A stretch of 64,000 nt of DNA from NCBI RefSeq assembly GCF_030463565.1, contig NC_134652.1, forward strand, positions 15,601,397 through 15,665,396, given 5' to 3'. The position numbers were made by a program, and so were the translations under genes. The stretch's first letter is position 1. Each line of letters opens with the position of its first letter. This DNA is from Pelecanus crispus. Taxonomy: Eukaryota > Chordata > Aves > Pelecaniformes > Pelecanidae. The notes under the pieces are model-generated. The model did no database searches. It was not told where the DNA came from and saw only the letters and a list, made by a program, of their open reading frames with translations. Shown here one piece after another: positions 14,420-28,104 of this stretch.

Positions 14420-15720
14420 AAGGCCCCCAGTGAGCTCCTGACCAGCATGACAGTGATGCAGCCAGACATTTGAATTAAATGCAGCTTATCCGATACTTAA
14501 CAGAAACAATGTAATTTATTGCATTGCTATTACCCCATGCACAGCCTGTATAATTTATTATATAAATGTATTTTCTCCAACACATTTTTAATATTCAGTC
14601 TGGCTTTGTTAAAAAAAAAGGTAATCTGGCAATCTGTCACAAATACGATTGAAGCTGTTTTTCAGTACCATTTTGCAGACTGAACAGCTAGAATTAATTG
14701 AGAGAAACTAAGGGCAGACAGAGTCCAACACTGAAATGTATTACCTATATTTTTCAGCAGAGCTACTTAATATATTTCTAACTAGCTCAATAATGGATAT
14801 AAGCATGCATGCAAAGATGTAGCTATAATAATCCGATACAGAAGCTAAACATGAAAATCGTGTCTAAAAATGTCAAAGTAATACTGTTATTGCAACTCAT
14901 TACACAGATGCAAATTAAAAAAAAGAGAGTATAAAGAAAAAGACTTCAGACTCTTTTGCCAGCCACATTAAATTAAGATAATCTAGGGATAATCAAATTA
15001 ATGCTAAATTCAGTCTGTCTGCTTAGTTCCCTAACCTACAAAGGACTGCACACATGAATTGGTAAAGGGGAAAAACAACTGTGATATAATCTGTGGGGCC
15101 CGCTGGCAGTTAGTTTACAATTTCATTTTCAACTCAAGCTGAACATGTTTTAAGAACATACAAGTAGAATCCAAGCCATGATATATTTGCATTACATTAA
15201 CAGAATGCTTTTCCTCCCTGTTTTTCAGTTCAGTTTTGCTGCCCCATATCTCCTGTCTGGGAAACAGGAACTGTCCCAGCGCAGGCACTCCAAAGAGGTG
15301 CAAATTCACACGGTGCTGCTGCCTGCTGCAGACATGCAGCATGGACAAGATGCCTTCAGAAGAATTAAATCCCTGGAGTACAATTAAACAATGGCTCCAC
15401 TGCAGGGATTCAAATTGGGCTTTCAGAAACAAGGGGCCTAGGCAAAAGGTTCTTTAAAAAAAAAAAAGTGTGGAAAAAAACCAGATTATCAATACTGTAC
15501 GGACTGCTTGACCTCTCAGGTTTGACAACAGTTTCAAAAAACAGAAGTGCGATGCAGATTTTTTTTTTAAAATTCATCATCAGGTTGAAAATAAAGTTGA
15601 TTACTGCACAGCTCCAGGTTGTTAAGTCTGGAAATTTAACGAGCCTCTCAAAAGAGCCTCATCAATTTATGCAAGCACAGATAAACTTATTTGATCATTT
15701 AAGTCCCCTGGACTGAAAGC
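14420..15720. promoter_or_regulatory. Enhancer-like AT-rich block in SUFU intron 3
   Basis: The block has homeodomain-type cores in quantity (GAATTAATTG at 14691 and several other TAAT sites), two octamer POU sites (ATGCAAATTA at 14908-14917 and ATTTGCAT at 15185-15192) and a SOX-type AACAATGG at 15387-15394. It has no repeat signature and no coding potential. That texture is typical of vertebrate conserved non-coding enhancers, but conservation cannot be seen from one genome. Confidence 0.35.
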
Positions 15721-18700
15721 CTGATGAAGGGGCCAGAATTGGGCCCTCCCATGCCTCCCCAGGGTACATCACCAGCAGGACAACGTGATTCCTCACCACT
15801 CAGAGCCCTCACTCACCCCTCTTGGCAGTGGGATGGTGGAAAACGTGTCTTGCTGCACTGCAGCTTCTGCTGATGGAGTTGCAAATGCTGCTTTTCTTCC
15901 CACAAAGTAGATCCCAGACACCTGAATGCCTTATGTTACGTTGGAGAGTGTAATATTTTAGCCAAAAACCAAATACTAAAATGCTATCATACAATAACCA
16001 ATTTGGTTCTGGGCCTCCTCTACCTCTTCTGTTTTCCAGGACATTTCTTTCCGCCCCTTACACATCTGCGCGTTTGGCTTGCTCCTTCTCCCTACCCATC
16101 TCTACGCGCATATACAATTTCCATGACTGTAGCCTCCGAGAATTTCTCACGCAGGCTCCCAGCAAGTGACTCTCGTGCCCAGGGCATGCTCCCACCCTCT
16201 GCAAGCGGTGGGCCCCCTGTCCTCTCCCTGACTCCGTACAGCCTGCTCCGCCAGCCACCTCCTCCCACGCTTCCTCTCCTCCCCACAACTTCATTCAGCT
16301 CCTCCACGTCTGCTCCTGACAGCCTTCTCCAGCCCTCGCAGTCAGCAGAGGCAGGAGCTGGCACATCCAGCAGGCTTGGCACCCCCTCGGCATAAGAGCT
16401 GCCTGGGGCAGGATGCATCTCCCGCCTTGCTTTTGCAACAACACAGTTCTCACCTATCTAAAGATTTATCTGCGTGGCTCCCTCCCACAGGGAGGGAAGA
16501 CTGGAGGAAGGCATGGCAGCATGAAAGCACTTACCTGGTGGTGTTGACTATGGCAGAGAAAGAAAATGAACACAGATGAGAGCTGTTCATTCGCAGCCCC
16601 ACAAAACTCTCCTGCTCCAAGCTCTTGCTCCTCTACACCCCATGACTCAGACCGATCACCCTTGGGTGCTGCAGGGCTGGGCTGCTTTCACCTCTTCCAG
16701 CAGGCAACTGGGACAACATCCCCCTTACCCACTCCATCCCCAGCCAAGTAACTGCAAGGGAGCAGGAGTGATGCACTTGCCAAATCCTGAGCTCCAGGCC
16801 AGGCGAGACACCCTTCCACCTCCATCCAGCTGCGCTGCCACCAGCTTTCGGCATCCTTCACCTGAACAAGACATGTTTTACAGCTCCCCTTCAAAGTATG
16901 GTATTTATGTCTTCAATACTTTAAGAAACTGAATAGCCTTAGGATAGGGTGGAGGCCCAGGAGTGAGAAAGGATGTTACACAGCAGGATCTCCTGTCAGA
17001 TAAGGACTCGGCTCAAAACACATATTTAATGACAGTTTATTTACAGATTATGTGGTCCCATGTGGCCAGTTTGAAGAGATACTTGCCTTTCATTTAAAAA
17101 CCCCTATCCTGTGTTCTGATATGCAAAAGCCAGAATGTTTTATGGTTACCTGACCGTTTCCCAGCCAGGTGCAACTAGAACAAAGACTTGTACCCACAGC
17201 TTTTAGCAATCTTTAGGTGTCCTCAGCAAGGGAAGAGAACTGCAGCAGGAGAGGAAAAAGCTTTTTTTCTTGTTTTTGAACCTCCTACATACTTGTGCAT
17301 GTGCAAGCCACTGAGAAGGGTGGATGCTTAGATGGACACAGGAGCACCATGAGACTGTACAGTCACTTGTGATCTTCCCCTAGATATCTATGAGATGTTT
17401 CTGTTCAAGAGCTTTCAAGGAGCTTGAAAGGGAAGTGAAGGCACTATCCTCCTCTGAAGGACCCAAGGAAGATACAAGCAGCTTCTTTTAATAGCCTTCA
17501 CAGCACAGACATCTGACAGAAAGACTGCAAGACTGCACTAGGGTATCCCTTTCAGCAAAAATTACTCAAGGAAGGGCAAGAAAGGGAAGACTGTCTGTGA
17601 GAAAACACCTACAGAGTTATCACATTGTAATCTCTTCAGAAAAGTTATCTAGTTTACCCAGGCATTAGTTCTGGGGCTTGTAATGGACAGGAAGGGCAGA
17701 GGTCTTTGAGCGCATTGTAGCATTTTTCTCAGTGGTTGATTATTTTTTCATAAATTTTCAGGAATTTAAAGCTTGCACAGGCCAAACTTTTGTTTTACTT
17801 TGGCAAAGCAGGAGGCCAAAGGGCAGGAAACAGAGTAACTTTGTATTCACACATATTTGTGTAAAATATTAGTTACGCATTGAGCTCTCCCAAACCATTA
17901 CAGTAGTGCAAGAGAAACACACAAACTTAGTCTAAGAGCTATATTTATGGTTCAAATGCAAAATGACCAGACTGTTTATGGACACCTTTTGAAATGCCAT
18001 CCCAAGTGTTCCAAGATCACAGATTAAACCAAAGAGCAGGGAAGCCCACTTTCCACAGGCTCTGGGCTGCCTGCAGTCTCTGAATACACTCTCCCAGTTT
18101 CTCTTCCCTACCAAGAACAAAACGCTTCCCCTGCTGTGCCCATTTGCTGCCTCCTGGCTGAGCAGGCTGCTGCAAAGGATCTTTGCATCTGAGCCTGTCA
18201 GAAGATGGTCTGTAATGAGCTCCACGTACTGCCACTCTTGCAGGCAGAGTGCAGAGTGGGTTAGGCAGAAAGCACAGTTTGAACACCACTTGCTGCACAG
18301 ATCTTCAATAGAAAGTGTAAGAAGGTAGATATGTAACAGTGAACCCAACTTCCAGCTCAGTCCACTCTTCTTTGCAGTTTCATCTAACATAGGCTTGGCA
18401 GCTGTCGGGAAAAACCAGTCCTTTTCACAAGGCTATTCAGTACGTGTGTCCTTCAAACTCTCCTCTGTGCATCCCAAACAATTGCATGCAGGCAGCAAGA
18501 GAGGATGCTCCTGCGACTGCAGAACAATCCCTCTGTGTTGTGGCTTTCAGCTCCTCGATAGGAGGAGACAACACTATTCTGTGCAAAAGCCTTTAACTAT
18601 TACAGTGGCTGCTTCTGTTTCCCAGAAAAGGCCGGGTGGGACAAAGACCTCATATACAAGACGCCAAAGGACCTCACACCAGAAGAAGGGGGAGTTTTCT

Positions 18701-19317
18701 GCCTTCCCGGAGCTGCTTCCTTTGTCTTGCATTCCTCCTTCAGTACAGGGGACAGAGCCTTTGTCCGAGGCTGGGCTGACCATATGCAGCTTCTCCCCTG
18801 CTTCCTTACCCCAGGAGTCAGAGATGCTCTTCTTAACAGAGCTTGCTGGTCCCCAGCATGTGGGCTCCTCCTCTAACCCTCCCGCAGCAGGGAGGCTCCG
18901 GGTAGGATGGAGAAAAGGCTTACTGCAGAGAGCTCAGCTCTCCTCCACTCTGGGCAGAAAACATTAGCAAGATCAGTTCTGATCTTGAACTGCGGTCACT
19001 CAGGATGAACAGCTGCTAGGGACCAGCATGCAAGCATCCCAGGGCGCAGGGCCTGCCGGCCATCCTCCTGCCGCTGCGGCTGTTGCAGCAGCCTTGCACC
19101 GAGATGCATCATACAGCTTCCTCTGCGTCTCCATACCCATTTCTTTCCTCCCTCTCCCAGCAGCAGCCCACATGCAGTATGAAGGCTAAAACAACTTACA
19201 CATTTATAAGTGCAACTGTACATCGGATTTACAAGCGTTGCTGCTTTGTCCATCCCTGACATTCGGGAGCAGCCTCAGGGCACATGGACTGATGCAAAGC
19301 ACAGAGAGAAGACAGGT

Positions 19318-19362
19318 CTTTTTTTTTTTCTTTTTTTTTTTTTCCCCTTTTTCTTTTTTTAA
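19318..19362. repeat. Pyrimidine (T-rich) tract
   Basis: A long T run interrupted by single C bases and a CCCC block. On the minus (SUFU sense) strand it is A-rich. Confidence 0.9.
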
Positions 19363-22300
19363 ATAAACCAACTGAAAGAACTGTATTGAACAGCTGAAAA
19401 GCAATGAGCCAAGTTCAGTTCTCAGGCAGGAACAGGACATGAGTTGACAGAATTAAAAGGGACAGCATCATTTGAAACCTAGCCAACTCAAACTGGGCTT
19501 AAACCTACTTTATCTAAAGTGCAGTAGGAGCTAAAAACAAGCCTCCTCTTTCAGGCAGTGCTGAGATCCCTCACTTACTACCTAGAAATACTGTGCAATC
19601 AGTAAAGCAGTCTGGAGAAGACAGCTTTCCTTCTATTTCAACAAAGTCTTTTATAAGGAACAAAGACTTTCTGTGCCTCTGCTCCTGGCACAAAGTCTCT
19701 CTGTGCTTTAGTGTCAACCTACCCTTTGGGGCTGTAAAAGGTCAGAGACCTGTTCTCAGCCGAGAGCTAGAAGTCAGAGAGACAATAGCAGCTTCCATGA
19801 CAAGGCACAGGAAGTACCCAGCCTGACCCACGAGTCCAGACAAACTGCAGGAGAGAAAAAAGCCCAAATTCCATGAGGTTAGGGAGGTAGAGAAGAAAAG
19901 GCTTTAATTTATATTACATAGCTAGCTCACTGACAACATAAGCCATAGACTTTTCCTCCCCCAAGTCAAATGAAAGTACAGGGGTCCTTGGAAACTCCTG
20001 GGTTCCCGGTCATGCTTTCCTACTGCTGAACTGCAGACTGGGAGATAGCTTGGAGGAGCCTCACACACAGTCCAGGTTCACACCACCAGTGCTGATGAAG
20101 CAAAAGGCAATGTCACACAGCAGTGGTGTTGGTCCCCTCTTCTCAAGTTCCTGAGAAAGTGTCCAGTGCTTTTTAAACCTGGCCAGAGGGTTGCAAGGGC
20201 TTTTCTATCACCACAACAAAAGGAATTTCATGGAGAAGAGATTCTCCCATGTGGCACAATGTCTTAGCAAGTCCCAAGCAAAGGCCAGGAGATACTACCA
20301 ACCAAAACCAGCAAGAGCTAAACAACTGCCACCTCGTCGCATCAGCAGCTGAAGAAGTGACACTGCCCCAAGGCAACGGGCAGGACTGAGCCCGGCGCTG
20401 GGGTGCCTCCGGCATTGCAAAGGGGCAGCACCCTGTCTATTCTGAACAGAAAGATAAGTGAAGTGAATTTAGTCAGCCAAAATCTAAGGTCATGCAACTC
20501 CATTTATGCTACCAGGAAGAGGCAGAATAGGGGCGCACCACCCATGCGGTGGCATAGCAGCACTCAGCAGCATTCACAGCTGTGTTTCTGCTCTATGCCC
20601 TCAGCTAGTTTACCACCCATACCTGAAAACACTCTGACCGAGACAGGACTTGCACCGAGGAAGGACGGGCCACCAGGTGCGTGCTAGTTCACAGCCTAGG
20701 AAGCCTCAGCCACAGCCCTGGCTACCTCAAAGTTCCTGTCTAACAACTGGTAAGCCTCTTACCTCCCTCTGTGCCTCGGCACCCAGTGACAGAATGGAAC
20801 TCGGTGTGTTTCCCTGCCTCACAAGTGAGGATAAAAGCATTGGACTCTGAAGGTCCCAAAAATTATGGTCAAACAGACAAATACTATTAAGCTTTGCAAG
20901 CGTGCAGAGAGGAACTGCATTAATTTCATCTAGGGAACTCAGAAGCACCTCTGCATGCTCACCCATGTGCCAGTCTAAGTGCCACCAGTGCCAAGACCTG
21001 TCCTCTCCCTTCTTTCCAAGTGAAAGGCTCCCTCCACCAAAGAGCATTGATGTTGCAGACAGTCAATATTGCTATGCTTATTCCCTACAGATCCCTGCTA
21101 GGGGTTGCCAAGACTATCTTAACATTAAAAGGAGGCGCTGGAAGTTTACAGTTCCTTTGAGAGGGGGAAAAGAAGAACTATAATAATGCCCTTCAATGAG
21201 CTCTGCTGGAACAAACCCAGAACAGTCACAGAAAAAACCAAAACGGATTAGAGAAAAAAGTTTGATGCCAAAGACTGAACAGTGACAAGGCTTCTCGAGA
21301 CTTGCCTGAGAGTTGCTTTGTCAGGAAAGTGGATAGGTGTCTAGCTGCCCCATCCTTCAAGCGCACTCAAAGAAAAAACACATACAGCCACACTGCAACA
21401 CTAACGCCTCTCCTCCAAGACCTCAGATACACAATCAAGTTACTGTGGGTTACAACTGCACGCACAGGCTGAGGCTGGCATGAGGCAAGCTGTCATCTCC
21501 CGTGCTGCAAAAGGAAGGGTTTCCTGCAACTGGCACTGCCTCGTGTGTCAGCTAATGGGCACACACACACACAAAGCAAGCAGAGCTGCTATAGCAGGGT
21601 GAGTCCCATCTAGCAGGACATGCAACAGGTATCGGGCATCCCACTTTGGGCAGGGCAGGGTGATCAGATAGTGCCAGCAGGCAAATTTCAACCCTTGAGC
21701 ATCCTGAGCAGTAACAGCAACAAAACAGTAAGAGTAAATCCGGTCCCAGCTTCAATGTTTTCTCTGCGTAACCGTGGGACAGTATTTCAAAAGAAGATGC
21801 ATTTATGTGCCTACAAAATGTCTCCTCTTAGAGTCATCCTTTCTGCAGACAAAAACATTTTCCATGAGGTCTCTTCAGTGTTGTCTGTCTGATCGACAGC
21901 TTTGCAGACAGATGCTTCTCTCTGGATTACCAGCAGTGCTACATAAGCTTTATTTGTGATCTACAGGGGGTAGTAAAAAGGGCCAGGTCCATCTGCAACC
22001 ACCACTTTGCTGCAACGCCTATCAGGACAATTTACAAGAGCTGCATTTGGCAATTCCCTCCCCAACAACTTCAGAGCCTCCAGCCAGCTTCAGGGGATGC
22101 CAGTGACAGGTTGGAGACCGAAGCATGAGCTTGATAGCTGCCTGTTGTGCCCAGCATGTCAGCCAACTGCTCTGCACACAAGCAACCCGTTTATTTTATC
22201 AGCCAGCACGTCGTTTGGTACCAGCCCCAGCACGTACGTCCCAGCTGGAATGTACCCCTTGGGGTTGTGACAAGGCTGGCTTAGGAGATGGGGGGAGGGA

Positions 22301-23239
22301 TGGGAAATATTGGGGACATGAGCTCATAGGCAGCAGTACGGGGAGAAGTGGATTTATTGCGGCGGTGTGGGACATAGAGGGGCTAGCACACAGAGACGTA
22401 AAGGAGCAGCCTTGATCCATACTGCTGCTCACAGAACAGCTTGTTTTATGGGAAACGTCTAAGAGGAATTAGGCTAAAACCCAACCAATTTCTCATGGAC
22501 CACTGAATAACTATCAGATGATGAGAGCTTTTGGCTATGACAAACTTGGGTTAAATTGGAACCAGTGACTTAATGTTTCCAATACCCCTTTGCAGAATAA
22601 AGGCACACAGCCTGCGTGCTTGGTTGAGTCCTGTTCACCTACGGCAAATGACAGGCCAGGAGGCTATTTGATAAACTTTACTGCGCTAGAGTTTCAGTGT
22701 TTGCGCAGCCAAGTTCGCTACATAACAGGTTCTGTTGAAATGAAATTGATGTTGATTTATACTTCTTTGTGGAGCTAAAAACCACAGTTAATCCCCCCAT
22801 TTTTAATCTAAAATCCTGGAATACTACAGAGGAGCCAGGGCCAGCTCTACACTGGAAACCAGTCCATATTACAAACAGATGATAGAAAAAATATATATAT
22901 TTTACAGAGCCATAGCAACCAGAAGAGAACAATAAATCAGCCTGGGGTTGAAAAAAAAAAATAAAGGCACAGTCAGGGAAAAATATATATGAATTACTGG
23001 GAGATTTTATTTGGCTTTAGTCATCCTACTGGGAAGAAATAAACACTGTTTTACAAACAAGCTAGACAAGCCTCATTTGTATTCAAGGAAGCAAGGAGTT
23101 TGTTTGGGGGTTGTGTTTTTTTTCCTTTTTACATACAGAAATTGGCCCATGTCAAGAAATGTTTGAAAACACATTGGCAAGGAAAGAGTCACCGAGGCTA
23201 TCACATTGAAGCTTTCTGGACTCCAGAAGATATGAAGAT

Positions 23240-23395
23240 GAGGTCTAGTGGTTACACCAGGGCAGCAGGTGTCGAGGTATTCACTGGCTTAATGGCTGCA
23301 GGTCTGTGATCCCAGCCAAATCACTTAATCCCATTGAGTCCCATTTTCAATGTAAAAGTTATACTGCCTGTCAAAGGCAAAGTGCCTCCGTGGCT
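23240..23395 (+). mobile_element. MIR-like SINE relic, plus strand
   Basis: The order of motifs is that of amniote MIR elements: GTCTAGTGGTTACACCAGGG, then GATCCCAGCCAAATCACTTA, then CCCATTTTCAATGTAAAAGT and ATACTGCC. The tRNA-derived head and CORE are diverged. Such copies are old and shared widely among amniotes. Confidence 0.6.
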
Positions 23396-23469
23396 CAGAC
23401 TAAACTCGAATCAGATGGAAATTGCCAAGTAAGAAGAGTGCATCTACACCTGCAGTCCTTACAACTCCT

Positions 23470-23580
23470 GTAATCACCCTCGTTTACCAAAGGGGAAACT
23501 GAGGCACACAGAGCTGGCATAATACCCTCAAACTGATGCACTTGGCCAATGACATAGGGAGGAAAAGCGTACATGCTTCC
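23470..23580 (-). mobile_element. MIR-like SINE relic, minus strand
   Basis: TTTACCAAAGGGGAAACTGA followed by GGCACACAGAGC is the antisense of the MIR CORE segment (normally CTCAGTTTCCCCATCTGTAAA). CACTTGGCCAATGACATAGG then corresponds to the GACCTTGGGCAAGT region. It lies close to the plus-strand relic at 23240-23395, so the pair may be two insertions or a rearranged one. Confidence 0.55.
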
Positions 23581-24377
23581 TCAAACTGCAGACAAGCCGT
23601 CAGACAATAATTCCTACCTGAAGAAAGTATGACATATCAGAAGTAACTAAGGAAGGCTAGACATACCTCATTTTGGGCTTGCTTTTCAGCCTGGCTGCCG
23701 AAGGCTTGTGTGGCTGTGCTGCCTCAGGCACTTGCACACATCGGTCAGAACCACTGTCCCTTCCGGTAACTTTGGGAAATAGGCCCACGGACTTGAATTG
23801 TGACAGAGGACAGAAGCTCATGGATACTAAGTTCCTGCAGGTTTCACAGAAATAACTAAAGGACAAGAGAAGATATTTCATACCTTATCCTCTGAGAAGG
23901 GAATCCCTCACCATAACAGTGCAGAGGGGGCAGACATGGCAAGAGAGGTGTTTGTGGGGAGAAAAACCTGACAGAACAAATAAGCTATAGCTAGTTTGGT
24001 CATTGGTTGGACATGTCATTATCAACACATATAACTTGTGTACCTGCTGGAATTAGTTCTGTCCACTACACTTTTCAGAAGTGCAATAAATTTTCTAAGG
24101 AATAATTCATATAAGCAAGTTTTTCCTGAAGTAATCAGCTGAAATCTACATTAAATCACCACCCACAAATTGCATCTTACATGCTTACTTCCTTTGCTTG
24201 TAGACTTTGTTACTACTGTTTTGCAGTCCCCAAGACACAAACAGCTTCCTACTACTGACTAGTCAAGGTTAGATACTAAAATTAAACTTTTAAATTAGCT
24301 GAGACTTCAAAATTCACATTTAAATATCTTTTAGTGCACCAGTAATCAGAAAACTATGAAAAAAGATAAATTATGTA

Positions 24378-26150
24378 TTTATGGAACCACAGAAAATTAC
24401 GTTTAGAAGACCTGAAGAGGACTGACCTAGTCAGTCAAGACATAAAGGAGACTAAGAAGGCTCCTACTCTGCCCTCACCTAAAGGAAGGATCAACTCTTC
24501 CTGACAAATATCCGTGAATATTAGTTTGACTTGTTCTCAAAGCTATGCAGCAATGAGGAATCTGCAACTATTCCAGTGCTTCACCGCACTTATCATTTGA
24601 AAGTTTTTCCTAATGACAAACCCTAACCCTACCTTACAGAAATTTCAGTAGTGATGGGCCTCTCATATCCCCAGTAGGCACACAGAAAAATTTATTACTT
24701 TATTCCCTACAGCAACCTTTTGCATATTTGAAGACTGTTCTGACATCTTCCTTCCATCTTCTCTTCCCTAGACTAAACAAACATAAGTCTTTCAATCATT
24801 CCTCCACAGGTCACATTTTCTGGACCTCTGGGTCATTCTTATTGCTCTCCTCCAGACTCTCTCCAACTGCAATGCATCTGACTTGAAGTCTTTTGCCCAA
24901 AACAAGATACAGTGCTGTCCCTTTCCATTCAGCGTGTTGCCAGCAGTGTAGAAGGACCCTATCACATGCAGTACACAGAACACTTCTATTTATAAATCAG
25001 AATAATTTTGCTTCTTATCTCTCAGAGTGAAGAGAGTGTTGGTTTAGATATAGCCCATTGGTGATATTAACTCCAAATCATCATCATCATCTTTCAGAAC
25101 TGCTGCCTTTCCCCAGCTGGTAACTGTGCATTGGATTATTCCCGTGTAAGCACAGGACCTTGCACTTGTTGCACCTTCCTGACCTTATTGCACATTGGTA
25201 CTTCAGACCATTTCCACAATTTGCAAAGGTTGTTCTGAACTCCAGCCCTCTGTGCCATACTGCTTTGCTGTGTCTGCAGATTCCATCATCCTGGTCAATA
25301 CCAAATTGCATGAGCGCTAGGACAGATTTTAGAGGAATCCAAACTCTACACATCTTTTGTGGTTGATGACAACACATTGACAATTACTCAGAGTTTAAAT
25401 ATCCAACCAGTATTGCATCCTCCCTCTTTCTTTAGTTTTTATCAAGATCGCATTTCCTCAGCTCGCTTACATACCTGTTGGAAGGAACAATGTCAGAAGT
25501 CTCACTACTATCAAGGTAACCAACATTCACTGCTTCCCATGGTGCCTGTTACTTCATCACAATTAGTTTGTTCTGATTTATTCTTGATATATCCATGCTG
25601 GAACATCCATCATTCCCTGGATGCCTTCTAGCTGGTTTGTTTTTCCTATTGGTTTCTTAAGACCTGAAGCCTGATTGACCAATTAGAAACCTCAGGGTTT
25701 TGCATTTTGAGGGTTTATTTTGGTTTTATTGGGGTTTTTTGGGTGGAAGGTGGGGGATGAAGAACAGCATTTGCCATTTTCCAGCCTCCTGTAATGCCAT
25801 CTGTCCCCCCTGCAATGGCGGGGGCTCAGACTGCTCTGGCTGACTTGTTCTGGGGTAAATGTCACCAAGCTCAGCCAATGTGCAAACCTCTAATTCGTGG
25901 ACATCATCTTAATACTTCTGAAGCTAGTTGCACTAGTTAGTTCCCCACTACAATTCATGCATTGTGGAGAATGTAACCATGACATATGCTATACCGTTAT
26001 CTTTAAGCTCTATGCATGACGAGTTTTTCCTGACAATTTCTCCAAACCTGTACCTTACAGCTGCAGCTGTTTTCTTTCAGGCCAAGAAACATGGAAGCAG
26101 CAAGAACTCATACACACAAACATTTGTTTCCATGCTACATGAATATATTG
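24378..26150 (-). mobile_element. Old CR1 LINE fragment, minus strand
   Basis: Starting near 24378 the plus strand carries a degraded CR1 3' end (GGAACCACAGAAAATTAC, then AGAAGACCTGAAGAGGACTG). This is followed by the antisense of the CR1 reverse-transcriptase C-terminus. The minus-strand frame near 24792-24983 reads LQLERVWRRAIRMTQRSRKC, the degenerate form of the CR1 motif LERVQRRATKMIRGLE. Further right, phrases typical of long amniote CR1 copies follow in the expected order: TACTTCAGACCATTTCCACA at 25199, ATATCCATGCTGGAACATCC at 25588 and TTTGCCATTTTCCAGCC near 25770. The frame is broken throughout. The right boundary is uncertain. Confidence 0.75.
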
Positions 26151-28104
26151 CTCTCATGATGCATATCAGGCAGGCCCTTTAAAAACAACCTAACTTTACT
26201 TTAGAGAGGAAAAAAAAGGCAGATTTTCATTTCAGGAAAACACAAACTACAACCTCTCTATACTGATCAAGCATCGTAATTCTGCAGTACCTAAAGAGTT
26301 AACAGTTGTAACAAGCCCTGGATAAGCTTTCCATAGGAAGAGCACTTCTTCCTCTTCATTTGAATTGAAGTATAAATTTGTTCTACCGTGAGATATTCCC
26401 AGTACATTCACGAACCATGACAAGCTAAGGTCAGTGAATTGTGCAAAGTTTCATTTTCAAGGTTTGCAGGTTTGGTTGTTTTTTTTTTTTAACCTAAAAA
26501 TAACAGAGTTGGAATTTGTGGTCACGGTCAAACAGTGATAAAATTAAGAACAGATAAAGCCACAAATACAATTTTTTTGGAGACTTGCAAGTTTGGTTTT
26601 GTTGAAGGAGGGGAAATAGTGCCATTTAATCAAAAGCATAAAGCATCAAGTGTTTGTTACAGCGAACAGGGAAGACAAGGCTCAAAGAGGTCTGAAATTC
26701 AATGCAGAAGACTGCTTTCCTAAGGCGCAACCACAGTGCAGGAGAGAAGGAAACAAAGGAACATAACATTCATTTGCCTAGAAGCATTTGTTACAAAAAT
26801 ACATCACCTGCAATGAGACATGCTTTGCAACTGCAATACACAGTAATACTATTTAGGACAGCAGTATCTGCTAGATGAGTCTCCAACTCAGTCATCACCA
26901 TCTGACAATGCTCAGGCTCAGCAGTATAACTATACCTTACTGTCCCCCAACTTCAACCAGACCCAGCAAAGCACATCTATGATAACCAAAAAGTCAGCTT
27001 GTTATTCAAGAGATAAGAATTTAGCTCTTAGCATAGCTTTCAAACTAAACAACCCTTTGACATGCCAAAGTGCTTGGAGCCTATCCAGCAAGTTCCTGCC
27101 AGTTTTATTTTTTTCCTTCCTTCTTCTTCAGAGTGGATTCATAAGTGTTACTCAAGTTGTTTCAGTTCATCAAATGTTTTTAAGGCTATTTTGGAGTATT
27201 GAAGAGACTCCACAGATTCTTAAACAACTGAAGAGGATGACATTAAGGTACATACACTAGAGTCAAACAACGTTTATCATTGTTGCATTTGACAAATGCT
27301 CCAAATGGTACAGTCAACAGAACGTGAGTGAAAAGAAACCTTTCATCATGTAAAACAATGCTGTTGTGCCACAGCCTGCCTAATGCCCAGTGGGCTTCAG
27401 AAGAACCGCCCCTTCAAATACTTCACAGTTTTAAAGTTTTAACATCCGACCATAGAAGTCCTGTAAGAGACCAAGGAAAAAAGATGATGACAGAAGCTCA
27501 CGTGGCTTTGCAGAGTGGTCATGCTAGGCTGGAGGAAATCCCACTAGGCAGAACAAAAAAAATCACTGCCGAGCACTGGGTGCCTGATCACCCAGGGGTG
27601 ATGCAAGGGAGAACACAGGAATTGCTCTGGAGACTGCCACCCTGAGAGGGGGCATCTCATGGGAGTAAAGCAAAGCAGGATATGTCAGATGTAGCAGAAG
27701 GACTGGGGACTCTGCAGAGCAACGGAGCGAGCAAGCTTACGCTAAATTAGAAAATGACTGCATCTGGCTGCGGTCAACTGGCATTGCCCCGAGAGATCAA
27801 GAAGAAACATGACAGTCTGCCCCATTACAAGTCTTACTTTTAAATGCATTATCTTGTCAGGATTAACCTGACATCTATGATTAGCCAGAAGATTTCAGCC
27901 TGAGAAAGTTCTTGTTCAAAAAAGACAAGTGATAAACAAGTTTGTACTAAAATAAAACTAGAGCCTGATCACTTGCTGCAATAGCATACAATTTCCTTTT
28001 ATACAGGGCAAGGAACGGTTGGTAATACTCGGTGACAGCACACAGCTGCTTGCTGAAGGGCACGAAGCTGTATGGAAAAAACAAAAAAATCCAACTCTTG
28101 TGAG

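Noticed and set aside
16003-16418. Overlapping frames on both strands of a CT-rich stretch
   Set aside because: Composition effect; no homology recognised.
18395-18967. 190-codon plus-strand open frame in SUFU intron 3
   Set aside because: No recognisable domain, no splice or promoter context and low-complexity-free but patternless sequence; long chance frames are expected in 64 kb.
24620-24640. AACCCTAACCCTA, telomere-like
   Set aside because: Only two units, inside the CR1 remnant; not an interstitial telomere array.
27585-27600. GATCACCCA, one mismatch from a GLI site
   Set aside because: A single 9-mer with a mismatch is expected by chance in 64 kb; no cluster that would suggest Hedgehog feedback.
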